A DNA stretch of 64,000 bases from Aurantiochytrium sp. KH105. Lineage: Eukaryota; Sar; Bigyra; Thraustochytrida; Thraustochytriidae. The position numbers were made by a program, and so were the translations under genes. The stretch is from the NCBI GenBank assembly GCA_003116975.1, contig BGKB01000020.1, forward strand, positions 434,001 through 498,000, in the 5' to 3' direction. The notes under the pieces were generated by a model. The model saw only the letters and a list, made by a program, of their open reading frames with translations, made no database searches and had not been told where the DNA came from. Positions 48,363 through 57,664 of this stretch are shown here, piece after piece. The first letter of the stretch is position 1. Each line of letters opens with the position of its first letter.

Positions 48363-49601
48363 ATGGCCACCATGGGCGACCTGGACGAGCTACCGTGGAC
48401 GGAAGACCTCGACCACGACAGCCTCCTCAACGGCGTGCTTGAAAACACGGGCGGAGGCCCCACCACCGACATCAGCAGGAGACTTCGGACCGCATCTGAT
48501 ATGCACCAGAGCGGGCTCCTGAATAATGACGAAAAGGCGACCTTCAAGCAGCTCGTGCTGCAGCGCGACGCCTCGCTCGATACAGATCTCGCTAACTTGA
48601 ACAAGTCCGCTACGCCGAGCGAACGCAGAAGTAGCTACATGAACCTCAAGAGCACCCTTCGTAAAAACAGTCTCCAGGTCAACATGAATCGACTGAGCAT
48701 GAGCGGCGTCGATCTTCTGGCGGACGAAATGGACGAGGATGCCAACTTCTCTGAACTCATTGACCCCAGCGTCTTTGACGATTTTGCCAGCTCTGAAATC
48801 GCCTTTCCACCCGCGCCCAGCGAGACAAGCTCCACATCCAATGGCTCCGACGGCCACCACCCTCTTACGCGAAAGGCGAGTACGGAGAGCTTTCGTCGCA
48901 AGTCTGTGACCTCAGCGGGCCCGCCGCCCCCAGCCCCGAAGCAGGCCTCGCAGACTGCGCGTACTCAAAGATCGTCGCAGCCGCAAACTCAGTCGCACAA
49001 CCAACAGACTTCCGCCGGGAACCAAAGACAGCGCCAGCAGCAGCAACACCCTCATCAGCAGCGACAGCAGCCACGAGCAGCCAATGCGCACAGCATGCAG
49101 AGCGGGCCCCCGCGCGGACCGGCCGCCGCGCAGCACGCACGACCCATGTCTGCCGCCCAACTCCAGTTCCAAACCCATCGACAGAACTGGCTTCAGGAGA
49201 CCGCACGTCAACAGGCACAACACCCTCAGATGTACCAGCCAATTGCCCCGCTCAATTCGAGCGCAAACAGGTCGAAATACCCCGAGGCTAGGCCTTCTGT
49301 TCAGGCCCAAGCCCCGCTCCGTCATACAGACTCGATAGCTGACGATGTTGATGTAGACCCCTCGACAGCAAAGGAAAAGAAGAACGAGCGCGAGCGTCGC
49401 CGTCGTCAACAAGTCTCCCAAGGCTTTACCGACCTTTTCAAGCTTCTGAAAATGCCCGAAGCCGTCAAGATGGAAAAGTCGACTGTCCTCAACGCCGCGC
49501 TCGATCGCGTGCGCGAGCTTGATCACACCCACAAGAGTCTTCTCGAGGAGAATCGTAGACTTCGCGCGCAAGCCGCCAGTCTTGGCATCAAGGTTGACTA
49601 A
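48363..49601 (+). CDS. bHLH (bHLH-zipper-like) transcription factor
   Basis: 412 residues from the ATG at 48363 (a second ATG at 48372 has a stronger context, ACCATGG). Residues 1-160 contain an acidic, aromatic start (GDLDELPWTEDLDHDSLLNG) and acidic stretches that could activate transcription. Residues 190-330 are Gln/Ser/His-rich low complexity. The bHLH lies at about 343-400: basic region KEKKNERERRRRQQ, helix 1 VSQGFTDLFKLLKM, loop, helix 2 KMEKSTVLNAALDRVREL, then heptad leucines LLEENRRLRAQAAS. The basic region has the NERERRRR arrangement typical of E-box binders. Target genes unknown. Confidence 0.9.
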   Translation: MATMGDLDELPWTEDLDHDSLLNGVLENTGGGPTTDISRRLRTASDMHQSGLLNNDEKATFKQLVLQRDASLDTDLANLNKSATPSERRSSYMNLKSTLRKNSLQVNMNRLSMSGVDLLADEMDEDANFSELIDPSVFDDFASSEIAFPPAPSETSSTSNGSDGHHPLTRKASTESFRRKSVTSAGPPPPAPKQASQTARTQRSSQPQTQSHNQQTSAGNQRQRQQQQHPHQQRQQPRAANAHSMQSGPPRGPAAAQHARPMSAAQLQFQTHRQNWLQETARQQAQHPQMYQPIAPLNSSANRSKYPEARPSVQAQAPLRHTDSIADDVDVDPSTAKEKKNERERRRRQQVSQGFTDLFKLLKMPEAVKMEKSTVLNAALDRVRELDHTHKSLLEENRRLRAQAASLGIKVD

Positions 49602-50145
49602 CGCAAACGGCGAGACGCACGATCTGTGCTCTGGGTTGAGCCAGGCTCGTGACGGCTGGTCCGTCCGTCTCTCTTTGTTTCTCTCTTTTGAATGTCAAGT
49701 CCGCAAGATGCTAATGTCCGATTCTCCCTCCCGTTCGCATCGCAATGCATCACAGGTGGAACGGGGCGCTTGCTTTTTTGCCAAGCTTTGCTCATCTCTT
49801 TCCACACACGCATCCTTGCTTACATACTTTTTGTCTTTGCAATCCTTCACTCAGCCAGTCATCTTGCACCAGGCACCACCAGCTTGGTCTCGTAAAAAGC
49901 ATTCTCAAGCTTATACATAATCACACATGATTTTCCATTCCACAAACTTCATCCGGATGAGCTCAAAGACATGATGCGGCCGCCACGTGCCACCCAACAC
50001 GCGCTTTCTCATTTGTTTCCCAAAGCGCATTTCAAGAATCACAAGAGCACCGAGGAAAGAAAAGTATGGCATAGCCTATACCATGGTATACCAAATGGTA
50101 CTCACACAAAGGATCGATTTTACATGATTTTTCATTTTACACTCT
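49602..50145. other. Convergent 3' spacer with a 14-bp palindrome
   Basis: 544 bp between bHLH and RECQL4, tail to tail. TATACCATGGTATA at 50077-50090 is a perfect palindrome. No gene. Confidence 0.5.
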
Positions 50146-53100
50146 TCATGCGTCGATTTCCTCACGCGCACGTACTGCGCTTGCGATTCGCAGCTCGCGG
50201 AGCGCAGCGTCACCTAATGCCTGGAGCTCATCGAAGCGGTGCGACCGCCACTTGCCCCAGTACGCGCTCGTCTTCCAACGCGCGTACGGATAACAAGGGC
50301 TGGAAATTCCGTGGAGAATGCGCGCCAACACGCGTCCACTCAAAACGCCATCAGCGAGGGCGCGGTCGCGCATCAGACCCTTGAGGTCGGATAAAACCAA
50401 CGTTCGAGTCTTGCCTTGTGTCAGTGTCTGAAAGGGAATCTCTGCAAGAGCACGAAGGTCGTCACTGTCATCTGCTACTGTAGGATGAGAATTGGCTGCA
50501 CCAATTTCCTCTTTGCCCTTTGCATCAATCGCAAAGTATGCGTGAAGCCGCGTTTCAACGTCATCGCGTCTGTCTTCAGCAAGAAGAGAGAAGACACCAA
50601 AGGCTTGCTCAATCTTTTGCGCCTGCAGCTGCTCCAATTCTGCGGCCTTGCGCACGAGCTCATCCACCACCTTTTCAGCTTCACCTTGCCACCGCGCATC
50701 GGCCGGGTCCGTGGCACGAATATAGAGAGCCGGCTCCGAGAAAGTCAGCGAGATTGCGCGCCGCGTCTGGAGCTCGGACAGAACCCGAATGACACCTGAC
50801 ACGCTCATACCTTGCACATCCGCCACTTGCGCCAAGGCACATTTCCCAGAAGCATCAGCTAGCTCCAAGGCCTTCTTGAGCACTCCGTTCGAGCTAGCTG
50901 GGTCCTGCGATCGCAGCACGGAAATTGTGCAGCTCGCGTACCCTGAAGGCAGAAGCTGCACGAGACGCAGAGGCGGTAAGGACAAGTGTACAATAAGGGT
51001 CTCTAGAACGGCTTCCTTCATGTCGAGCTTGAGCGCAAGCTCGTCGAGGCGAAGTGCAATTTGCCTCTGAGAACGCTGTTCGCCGAGCGTCCGGAGCAAG
51101 CTGCGAATGGGCATACGCCCGTCGACGCCTTCTGCGTGCGCAAGAGAGTGTAGTCGCATTGCGTCTGCCTCGTCAAACATGCACACGCAAACGGCCTCGC
51201 GGCCATCGCGACCCGCGCGCCCGACCTCTTGCACATAGTCCTCAATGGAACGCGGCATTCCCATGTGAACAACACCGCGAATATTGGCCTTGTCGATACC
51301 CATGCCAAATGCCACAGTTGCCACGACAACGCGGAAGCTACCTTTCATGAAACCCGTCTGCACCGTCGAACGGTCGCTGCCAGACATGCTTCCGTGATAA
51401 GCGCGAGCAGAGATGCCGTAGGAACGCAATCGTTCGGCAACCAGCTCTGTCTCGTTGCGTGTGCGAACATAGACAATGACGCTTGCTGGCTTGGCAAGTC
51501 GTACTCCACTTTCTTCGCGTGCGGGCTTTCGGGGCTTGCCCTCACCATCCAAGAGAGTAAGCAGCTTTTTAAATCGATGCTCCCCATCGCTGGGGACGAT
51601 GCAAGCTTCCAAATGGAGATTTTCGCGGAGCCATGAGCCTGCCTTGAGGCCGCTCTTCGCGTCGACGCCGAGCACGCCACAAATGTCCCGCACAACCTTT
51701 CCTGTAGCGGTTGCCGTGAGGCCCAGCACACAGCGCGGTCGCAAGCACGCCAAATCGTGCCGTGTTTCGTCATTGCCGCTATTGCCGGTACCCGAGCGCG
51801 CAAGCAGCTCGCGAAGGCGCAAGAACGCGGGGCGGAAGTTGTGGGACCACGACGAAATACAATGCGCCTCATCGACGCAAACCAGCGAGATCTCGGGAAG
51901 AAGACCAGGCGTTCGCACGAGTCGTTGAAAACTCGACGAAAAGAGTCGTTCCGGTGACACAAAGAGAACCTTGATGCGCCCGGCCTGCACCATTTTGATC
52001 GCCCGAGCCATTTCACGCCCCGACTGCTGGTGCGAGAGAATGGCTCCGGGTATTGCCATGGGCAAGCTTTTCAGCTGATCTTCCATGAGCGCCACCAGAG
52101 GAGAGATAACGAGCGTGAGTCCTGGAAGAAGCAATGCAGGAAGCTGGTAGCAAAGTGACTTGCCGGACCCGGTTCCCTGTACCAGCAGACTGGACTTGCC
52201 TTGCATAATGCGTTTAATTGCCCATAGCTGATCCCCACGAAACTTCTCAAAGCCAAAGACATCTTCAAGAACACCTTCGAGGACCTCTTCGGAAGGTCCC
52301 TTGTCCGCGTCCATTTCGCGGAAAACGTGCTCGTGGGCGTCCTTGCGCTCTAATTCTCCAGCAGCTGCTTCGATGTTGCGCTCCACCAGATCGGCCTTTT
52401 TCCCGTTCACGGAGAGTCCGCGTCGTTTTAGGGACTCCTTAAGCTGGGGCACGGACATTGCCGAAAAGGCGACGCGTGCATCAGCAAGACGTTCCTCCTC
52501 AAAGGCAACATCTGAACTCGGCCGAAGAAGCTCCTCCGCGACGCGGTCAGACTGGTCATCAGCCCACATGAAGAAATTGCATCCTCCGCGCCCGCCGCCG
52601 CCCCGGTTCCGCCAAGCTTGCGGGCCGTTATTCTCTCGGCCGACGCTGCAAGCATAAAATTGCTTGCCGCGGTTTTTGCCAGCCTTTTTCACGGTCAATA
52701 AGACCGCAGGGAGTTGATGGCCTGGACAGAGCGGCGCATCGTCGATAGAGGGACGCGAAAGGAGTTTACTGGAGCCCTGCGGCGCATCAACTTGGACTGT
52801 GCCGTCCGAGCTCGCGGCTGCAAGGCGATCAACGATGCCCTCAAGCGCGTCACTTTGTGTAGCCACCATCTTGCGCTGAGATACCAGGCCGGACGATGCG
52901 CCATCGTGGTCGTTACCCTCTGAGGGCGCGTAACCTCTCGCGGACTCGTACATTTCTTTGCGAGCTTTGAGGCGGCCGCTGCCGCCCTTTTTCCTATCAC
53001 GCCATCGATTCTTGCGGAGATCAAGCTTGACAAAGTTCTGTGAAAGCTCGCGGCGTGCCGGCACTGCAGGTGGCGCGGTCGCGGCGGATGGCTTTTTGCG

Positions 53101-54375
53101 CGTCTTTCCAGAAGACGAGGAAACTTCCGCCTTGTCTGAGGACATGAGCTGAGGTGCAGACACATCTTCGCGAGGTTGACGTTTGCGGGGCGCCTCGGGG
53201 CTTGCCGGAATCACCCTACTTCGACTGTTGTGCGCAACGTCTTCTTCTTCTTCATAATGGTCATTTTCCTTTTCAGGTACCGGTCGCAAGGCGCGCAGCT
53301 TTTCGGAGATGTCTTCGCGCGACGCTTGCTGAGGAGAGCCAAAAAGACATTTCTTCACTACCCCAGAACTAGCCTTACGGGGGGGCACTTCCGAAGCAGT
53401 CACGGCAGTTGCGCGTTCGCTATTTCCACTGCTGCTGTAATGGGAGCCAGGCGATGAAGCCACAGAAGCAGCATGCGCAGCTTGAGGCGAGCCAAGATGC
53501 GTGTTTGAGGAGTCCTTGAGAGGTGAGGCGACGCCTGGCGAGGCCAAAAGTGCTGCACGCCTCGAAGACATCGTGCTCGACGAACGAGTTAGACCCTTGT
53601 GGCGCGCTGCAGCGAGCGCAGCGCCAGCTACCACCCCAGACCCTCGCGACACTTTTTTGGCACCAAGTTCTCGCAATGCTTGACCTGGCTTGCGGCGGAG
53701 GACGCTTTGGGAGCCGTAGGGTAACGCACTTGCATTATTGACCTTGGAGACACCCTTTCCACCATGTCGACCCGCAGCCACAGGCGGCAACCCTAGCGCT
53801 GCCCCTTTGCTAATTGTGATGGGCGAGGCGCCGATCTCGTCTGCAGCAGCACCTTGCCTCTTGTCGGGTGTTGCAGCAAGAATATCTTCCTCGTTGGATT
53901 GCGCACGCTCTGGGGTCGAGCATGTGGACCCGCGACGAAATCGCTCTCCCACAAGAGGACTCGCGGCCACAGCATAGCGACGGCGTTTTATCAAGAGGGG
54001 CTGTTCCGGAGTGCCGGGTATAGCTCGCGCTGCATGGCCATCGCCGCGTTTACGTTTGAGCTCCGGCGACGCGGCTACGGCAAAAGCAGCTTCCTCGTTT
54101 CGCCCTCGCTTCTGCGGCGACTCGTGCAAGACCGATTGCGCCGCTCTATGCTGAACCGGCGCGTTGCGCGCTTCGCGCGCGCGGAGCGCCTCGGCCTCCT
54201 TTTTCAGCATCCCATAGCGCTTGTACTGCGTCTTGATGTGGACGAAGGTGTCCGCGTCCCGCGCCGTTGGTGGTCGTCCATGTTGGGCCTCGAACTGGGT
54301 CTCCCACCGCCGCAGCCGCGTCTCGATCTTGCCGAGACGCGCCTCCACCTCTGCCCGCCTTCCCTGCGTCGCCAT
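50146..54375 (-). CDS. RECQL4: RECQL4-type helicase with GRF zinc finger and SAP domain
   Basis: 1409 residues from the ATG at 54375 (MATQGRRAEVEARL); the frame extends upstream to an ATG at 54558 but the homology starts here. Residues 1-70 resemble the Sld2/RECQL4 N-terminus (KIETRLRRWETQFEAQHGRP) needed for replication initiation. A long disordered region follows. Near 550-620 is a GRF-type zinc finger (CPGHQLPAVLL, QFYAC, GGCNFFMW). Near 640-675 is a SAP-like helix pair (FSAMSVPQLKESLKRRGLSV). The RecQ core runs from about 690 to 1090: LVQGTGSGKSLCYQLPALLL (Walker A), VDEAHCISSWSHNFRP (the SHNFRP form is typical of RECQL4) and VATVAFGMGIDKANIRG with VGRAGRDGREA. RECQL4 acts in replication initiation and repair. 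Divergent from the AIF-like gene. Confidence 0.92.
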   Translation of the reverse strand: MATQGRRAEVEARLGKIETRLRRWETQFEAQHGRPPTARDADTFVHIKTQYKRYGMLKKEAEALRAREARNAPVQHRAAQSVLHESPQKRGRNEEAAFAVAASPELKRKRGDGHAARAIPGTPEQPLLIKRRRYAVAASPLVGERFRRGSTCSTPERAQSNEEDILAATPDKRQGAAADEIGASPITISKGAALGLPPVAAGRHGGKGVSKVNNASALPYGSQSVLRRKPGQALRELGAKKVSRGSGVVAGAALAAARHKGLTRSSSTMSSRRAALLASPGVASPLKDSSNTHLGSPQAAHAASVASSPGSHYSSSGNSERATAVTASEVPPRKASSGVVKKCLFGSPQQASREDISEKLRALRPVPEKENDHYEEEEDVAHNSRSRVIPASPEAPRKRQPREDVSAPQLMSSDKAEVSSSSGKTRKKPSAATAPPAVPARRELSQNFVKLDLRKNRWRDRKKGGSGRLKARKEMYESARGYAPSEGNDHDGASSGLVSQRKMVATQSDALEGIVDRLAAASSDGTVQVDAPQGSSKLLSRPSIDDAPLCPGHQLPAVLLTVKKAGKNRGKQFYACSVGRENNGPQAWRNRGGGGRGGCNFFMWADDQSDRVAEELLRPSSDVAFEEERLADARVAFSAMSVPQLKESLKRRGLSVNGKKADLVERNIEAAAGELERKDAHEHVFREMDADKGPSEEVLEGVLEDVFGFEKFRGDQLWAIKRIMQGKSSLLVQGTGSGKSLCYQLPALLLPGLTLVISPLVALMEDQLKSLPMAIPGAILSHQQSGREMARAIKMVQAGRIKVLFVSPERLFSSSFQRLVRTPGLLPEISLVCVDEAHCISSWSHNFRPAFLRLRELLARSGTGNSGNDETRHDLACLRPRCVLGLTATATGKVVRDICGVLGVDAKSGLKAGSWLRENLHLEACIVPSDGEHRFKKLLTLLDGEGKPRKPAREESGVRLAKPASVIVYVRTRNETELVAERLRSYGISARAYHGSMSGSDRSTVQTGFMKGSFRVVVATVAFGMGIDKANIRGVVHMGMPRSIEDYVQEVGRAGRDGREAVCVCMFDEADAMRLHSLAHAEGVDGRMPIRSLLRTLGEQRSQRQIALRLDELALKLDMKEAVLETLIVHLSLPPLRLVQLLPSGYASCTISVLRSQDPASSNGVLKKALELADASGKCALAQVADVQGMSVSGVIRVLSELQTRRAISLTFSEPALYIRATDPADARWQGEAEKVVDELVRKAAELEQLQAQKIEQAFGVFSLLAEDRRDDVETRLHAYFAIDAKGKEEIGAANSHPTVADDSDDLRALAEIPFQTLTQGKTRTLVLSDLKGLMRDRALADGVLSGRVLARILHGISSPCYPYARWKTSAYWGKWRSHRFDELQALGDAALRELRIASAVRAREEIDA

Positions 54376-55278
54376 CTCGCGCGCACGCCAGCCGCTCGCT
54401 CCTTGCGCCAGCGGCTGCCCACCGACCCAGCGAAAGATTGATCGTCTGCTCGACGCGCCGCACGCAGAGCGCGCCCGACTCGGTCTCCGTGCTCGACCTC
54501 GCCCCCGCGACCTAACCACCGCCTCGTCCCTTTCCCGTAACACGCGCACATCCGCCATCCGCCGTCGATTCACGCCCGATCAGGTGTCTCCGCAACGCAA
54601 AATGTATCCCAGCTTCCGCAACGCGCGGACGAATCTGCGAGGGAGCTGCGGCCTGATCCGGTAACGCCCGCACGCGCGAGGCGAGGGAACGGGGAATCGG
54701 GTGTCTGCGCAACGCAAGTCCGGCGGCGGTGAAGTCCGCGTTCAACTTCTCCGGCAGAGCGGCTCCGCGCCGAGTCCCGCGGCCGAGGCAGCGAGCTCCG
54801 TGCGCGCGCGGAGCGGAGGGAGGGAAGGAAGCGCGCGAGCGCGCGAGCGCGCAGGGCGTTCTCTCGCTGCGACTCGAGGCGATCCGGGCCGCGAAAAAGG
54901 CGCGGACGGAGATCAGGCAAGTCCCGAAACCGAGGTGAAGCAAAGCGCGGCCAAGATAAGATACTGCTGCTGCTGCTGCAGCTACGCGAGCTGCTGCTGC
55001 GGCCTTTTCTCACTCCGTCCAGACGCGAGATTGCGACGCGAGAGACGCGACGCGGGATCGGGAGAGAATCGGGCGCGTAGCGTACCAGCCTTCCGTTCCG
55101 GCCGGTCTGCTGGCCTGGCGTGCCTGTGACAAAGTCTTGGACGCGGCGAGGCTTACGCGCGCAGGTGGACGCGACGAACGAAAACACCTTCGTGACCGAC
55201 GCGACGAGATCAAAGGAGGGACGCGACTCTAGAAAAGGATTCCCGGTACGAATTTGTTTCGCAGCCGAGGTTGCAAGG
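54376..55278. other. Divergent promoter between RECQL4 and AIF-like
   Basis: About 900 bp. The sequence GGTGTCTCCGCAACGCAA at 54583-54600 recurs with one change at 54700-54717, a 117-bp spaced direct repeat. CTG repeats lie at 54964-54979. The frames open here (on both strands) lack family similarity. Confidence 0.5.
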
Positions 55279-56543
55279 ATGGGGCTGGCACGAGGCATTT
55301 TGGCGTCAAGGCGAGCGGGCCCAGTCCTACGTGGGAGGCATTGGGGGACCCGCGGGCTGCATGGCAGCTCGCCACGATATCAGCAGCAGCGGGAGTGGCG
55401 CCGTACTGCGAACGCCAAATCCAAGACGCTCGTAGCGACAGCTACGGCTGCTGCCGTTTCTATCGCTGGCGCCACCCTTTACTTTTCGCAAGGAGCAGAA
55501 GAAAATGTCGCACGCATGGACGAAGACCCTCTACTGACAAGGACGGAGAGCATTTTCAACCGACGGCGGATCAACAGCCGCCCGAAAAAGCTTGTTGGCC
55601 AAGTCCACTACGAATATGTCATCGTGGGGTCCGGTACGGCGGCCTACACTGCGCTCGAGGCAATTCGGCAATCGCGGCCAAAGTCTTCTATTCTGCTCAT
55701 CTCTGAGGAGCAACAGATGCCGCGCATTGACGTGGATACTTTTCAGGATCCGCTGCCCGACGAACTTTACGACGTGTACAACGATTGGCGTCGCCATATT
55801 GCCTGTAAACTGGACTCGAGTGAGAGCACCGAGCTCATTGGCCAGGGCATGCGCAAGTGGTCCACGCGGGGCTCGGGCGGATCCACGAACGGCAAAAAGG
55901 CCCAGGCCGTTTCTCTTTTGGTCGAGGCTGCCGGCGACCTGAACGTGAATCCCGAGGACAAGACCATTCAGCTATCAGACGGAAGCGTTCTTTCCTACGA
56001 CAAGTGCCTGCTGGCGCCTCCCGGCAAGCCCCGGGAGTTGTACGTACTCAAGTCGAGCATTTCCTTCCTCCTGCGCGATCGCATCAACGCCTTGCGCGAT
56101 TTCCAGGATTTTGATGACCTGCACAATGTCGTGAGCAAGGGAGGCAAGACCGTGCTGGTTGTGGGTGGAGGCTTTCTCGGAACGAGCATTTCCGCCGCGC
56201 TGCTCAACCTTAACAAGTCGCTGGAGCAGCCGAATCGCATTGTACAGGCATTTGTCGAGGCAACTGCGCTGCAACAATACTTTCCTGATTATCTGTGCTC
56301 TCACATCACGGCGGGTCTAGAAAAGCAAGGTCTGGAGCGCAAGCCTGATGTCCTTGTTACGGGTGTGTCGCGCAGCGAGCCTTCTGAGTCGCCGGCGTCT
56401 CAGCCCGTAGAACAGCACCACGTCTCTTCGTCATCGCAAAGCGCACTTGCATCCGCCGCCGCCCCTGCCGCCGCTTCTTCGGTACCACGGAGCGGAAGCA
56501 CTAGCCTCAAGACTGTCGCTGCTCCTACTGGTGCTGCTGCTGC

Positions 56544-56576
<33 letters not shown>

Positions 56577-57264
56577 GGGGAGCGGTCGCTTCGATCGGGA
56601 GACGGGCCTGCCAGAACAGGTTTGCGTGACATTCATGCAAAACACAAAGAAAGAATTTCTTGACGCCGACCTGGTTGTGCTCGCGAGTACAAATGTAGAC
56701 CCCAACGTGGAAATTGCGCGGACGAGTGACCTCGAAGTCGACCCTCGCTCCGGAGGCATTGTCGTCAATCCATCTCTCGAGGCGTACGACGGTCTCTTTG
56801 TTGCCGGCAGCGCCGCTTCCTACTATGATGCTTCGCTGAATCGCCGTCGGCGCAACGACTTTTACGACAATGCGCTCAACTCGGGTCTTTTGGCAGGTCA
56901 AAACATGGTGGCCGAGAATGGCCGTCTGTACCGCTACATGCACCAGCCCACCTTTCGCTTTTCGTTGCCGAACCTGGATCTATCGTTCGATGCTGTAGGC
57001 GAGATCAATTCGAACCTTCCCACCGTCGGCACATGGCTTGCAAAGCGGGACGATGCCGGCAGACCTACGCAGGACACTGCGTTTGAGCGCGGTATTGTCT
57101 TTTATCTGCGCAACAATGTTGTGGTTGGCGTGCTATGTTGCAATGCCCCTGAGTGCCTCGATGTTGCGCGGGACGTTCTCCGCGCCCGCATGAACTTTGA
57201 AGACGCTAGCAAGCTCATTCTCCTCGCGCCGACAAATTGGACAAAAACTCTAAAAACAAAATGA
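55279..57264 (+). CDS. AIFM1: AIF-like mitochondrial FAD oxidoreductase
   Basis: 661 residues from the ATG at 55279. The N-terminus (MGLARGILASRRAGPVLRG) is a basic mitochondrial leader, followed by a transmembrane segment near 50-68 (LVATATAAAVSIAGATLYF), as in inner-membrane AIF. The FAD-binding motif YVIVGSGTAAYTALEAI is at about 112-128, the second Rossmann motif KTVLVVGGGFLGTSISAALL is at about 290-309, and a late FAD motif LFVAGSAASYYD with NSGLLAGQNMV near 510-545. The C-terminal AIF domain is visible as IVFYLRNNVVVGVLCCNAPE. AIF supports respiratory-complex assembly and, when released, cell death. Between the NAD and C-terminal parts is a low-complexity insertion with a run of about ten Asp near 422-431, unlike animal AIF. 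Confidence 0.88.
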
Positions 57265-57664
57265 AGGAAGACCGACAGCCCCACCGGCACAACGAGAAAT
57301 CCGGCCTCTGCAATGCAATTCAACACACGATGCACACATCTTTTTCTTTATTATTGACGAGCCTTGTATGTGGGTGTGATCCATGCCGTGCGCGAGTGAC
57401 GGATAAAAACAGTGCGTAATGAGTGACTTTCTCATCAATTCCCTCGTTTAGAAGGAAGAGAAGCCTTGGGAGTAGGACTCAGGGAAGTCGAAAAGGCTGC
57501 CCGAGGTCTCGTATTGGGAGATACATGTCTCTTTCGATTTGCACCTTCTACTGCTCTACTGCTCCTGCCATGAACAACATCTCAAAACCCAAACAGGACT
57601 TTTCATGAATTATACTTGCTTGTGAAAACCTAGGCCTAGGCCGTATCTGATCGTCGGCTCACGT
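57265..57664. other. Convergent 3' spacer
   Basis: 400 bp between the AIF-like and GCN1 stops. No repeat or gene. Confidence 0.4.

Noticed and set aside
50077-50090. 14-bp palindrome as an operator
   Set aside because: It lies between two gene 3' ends, with no second copy; likely chance.
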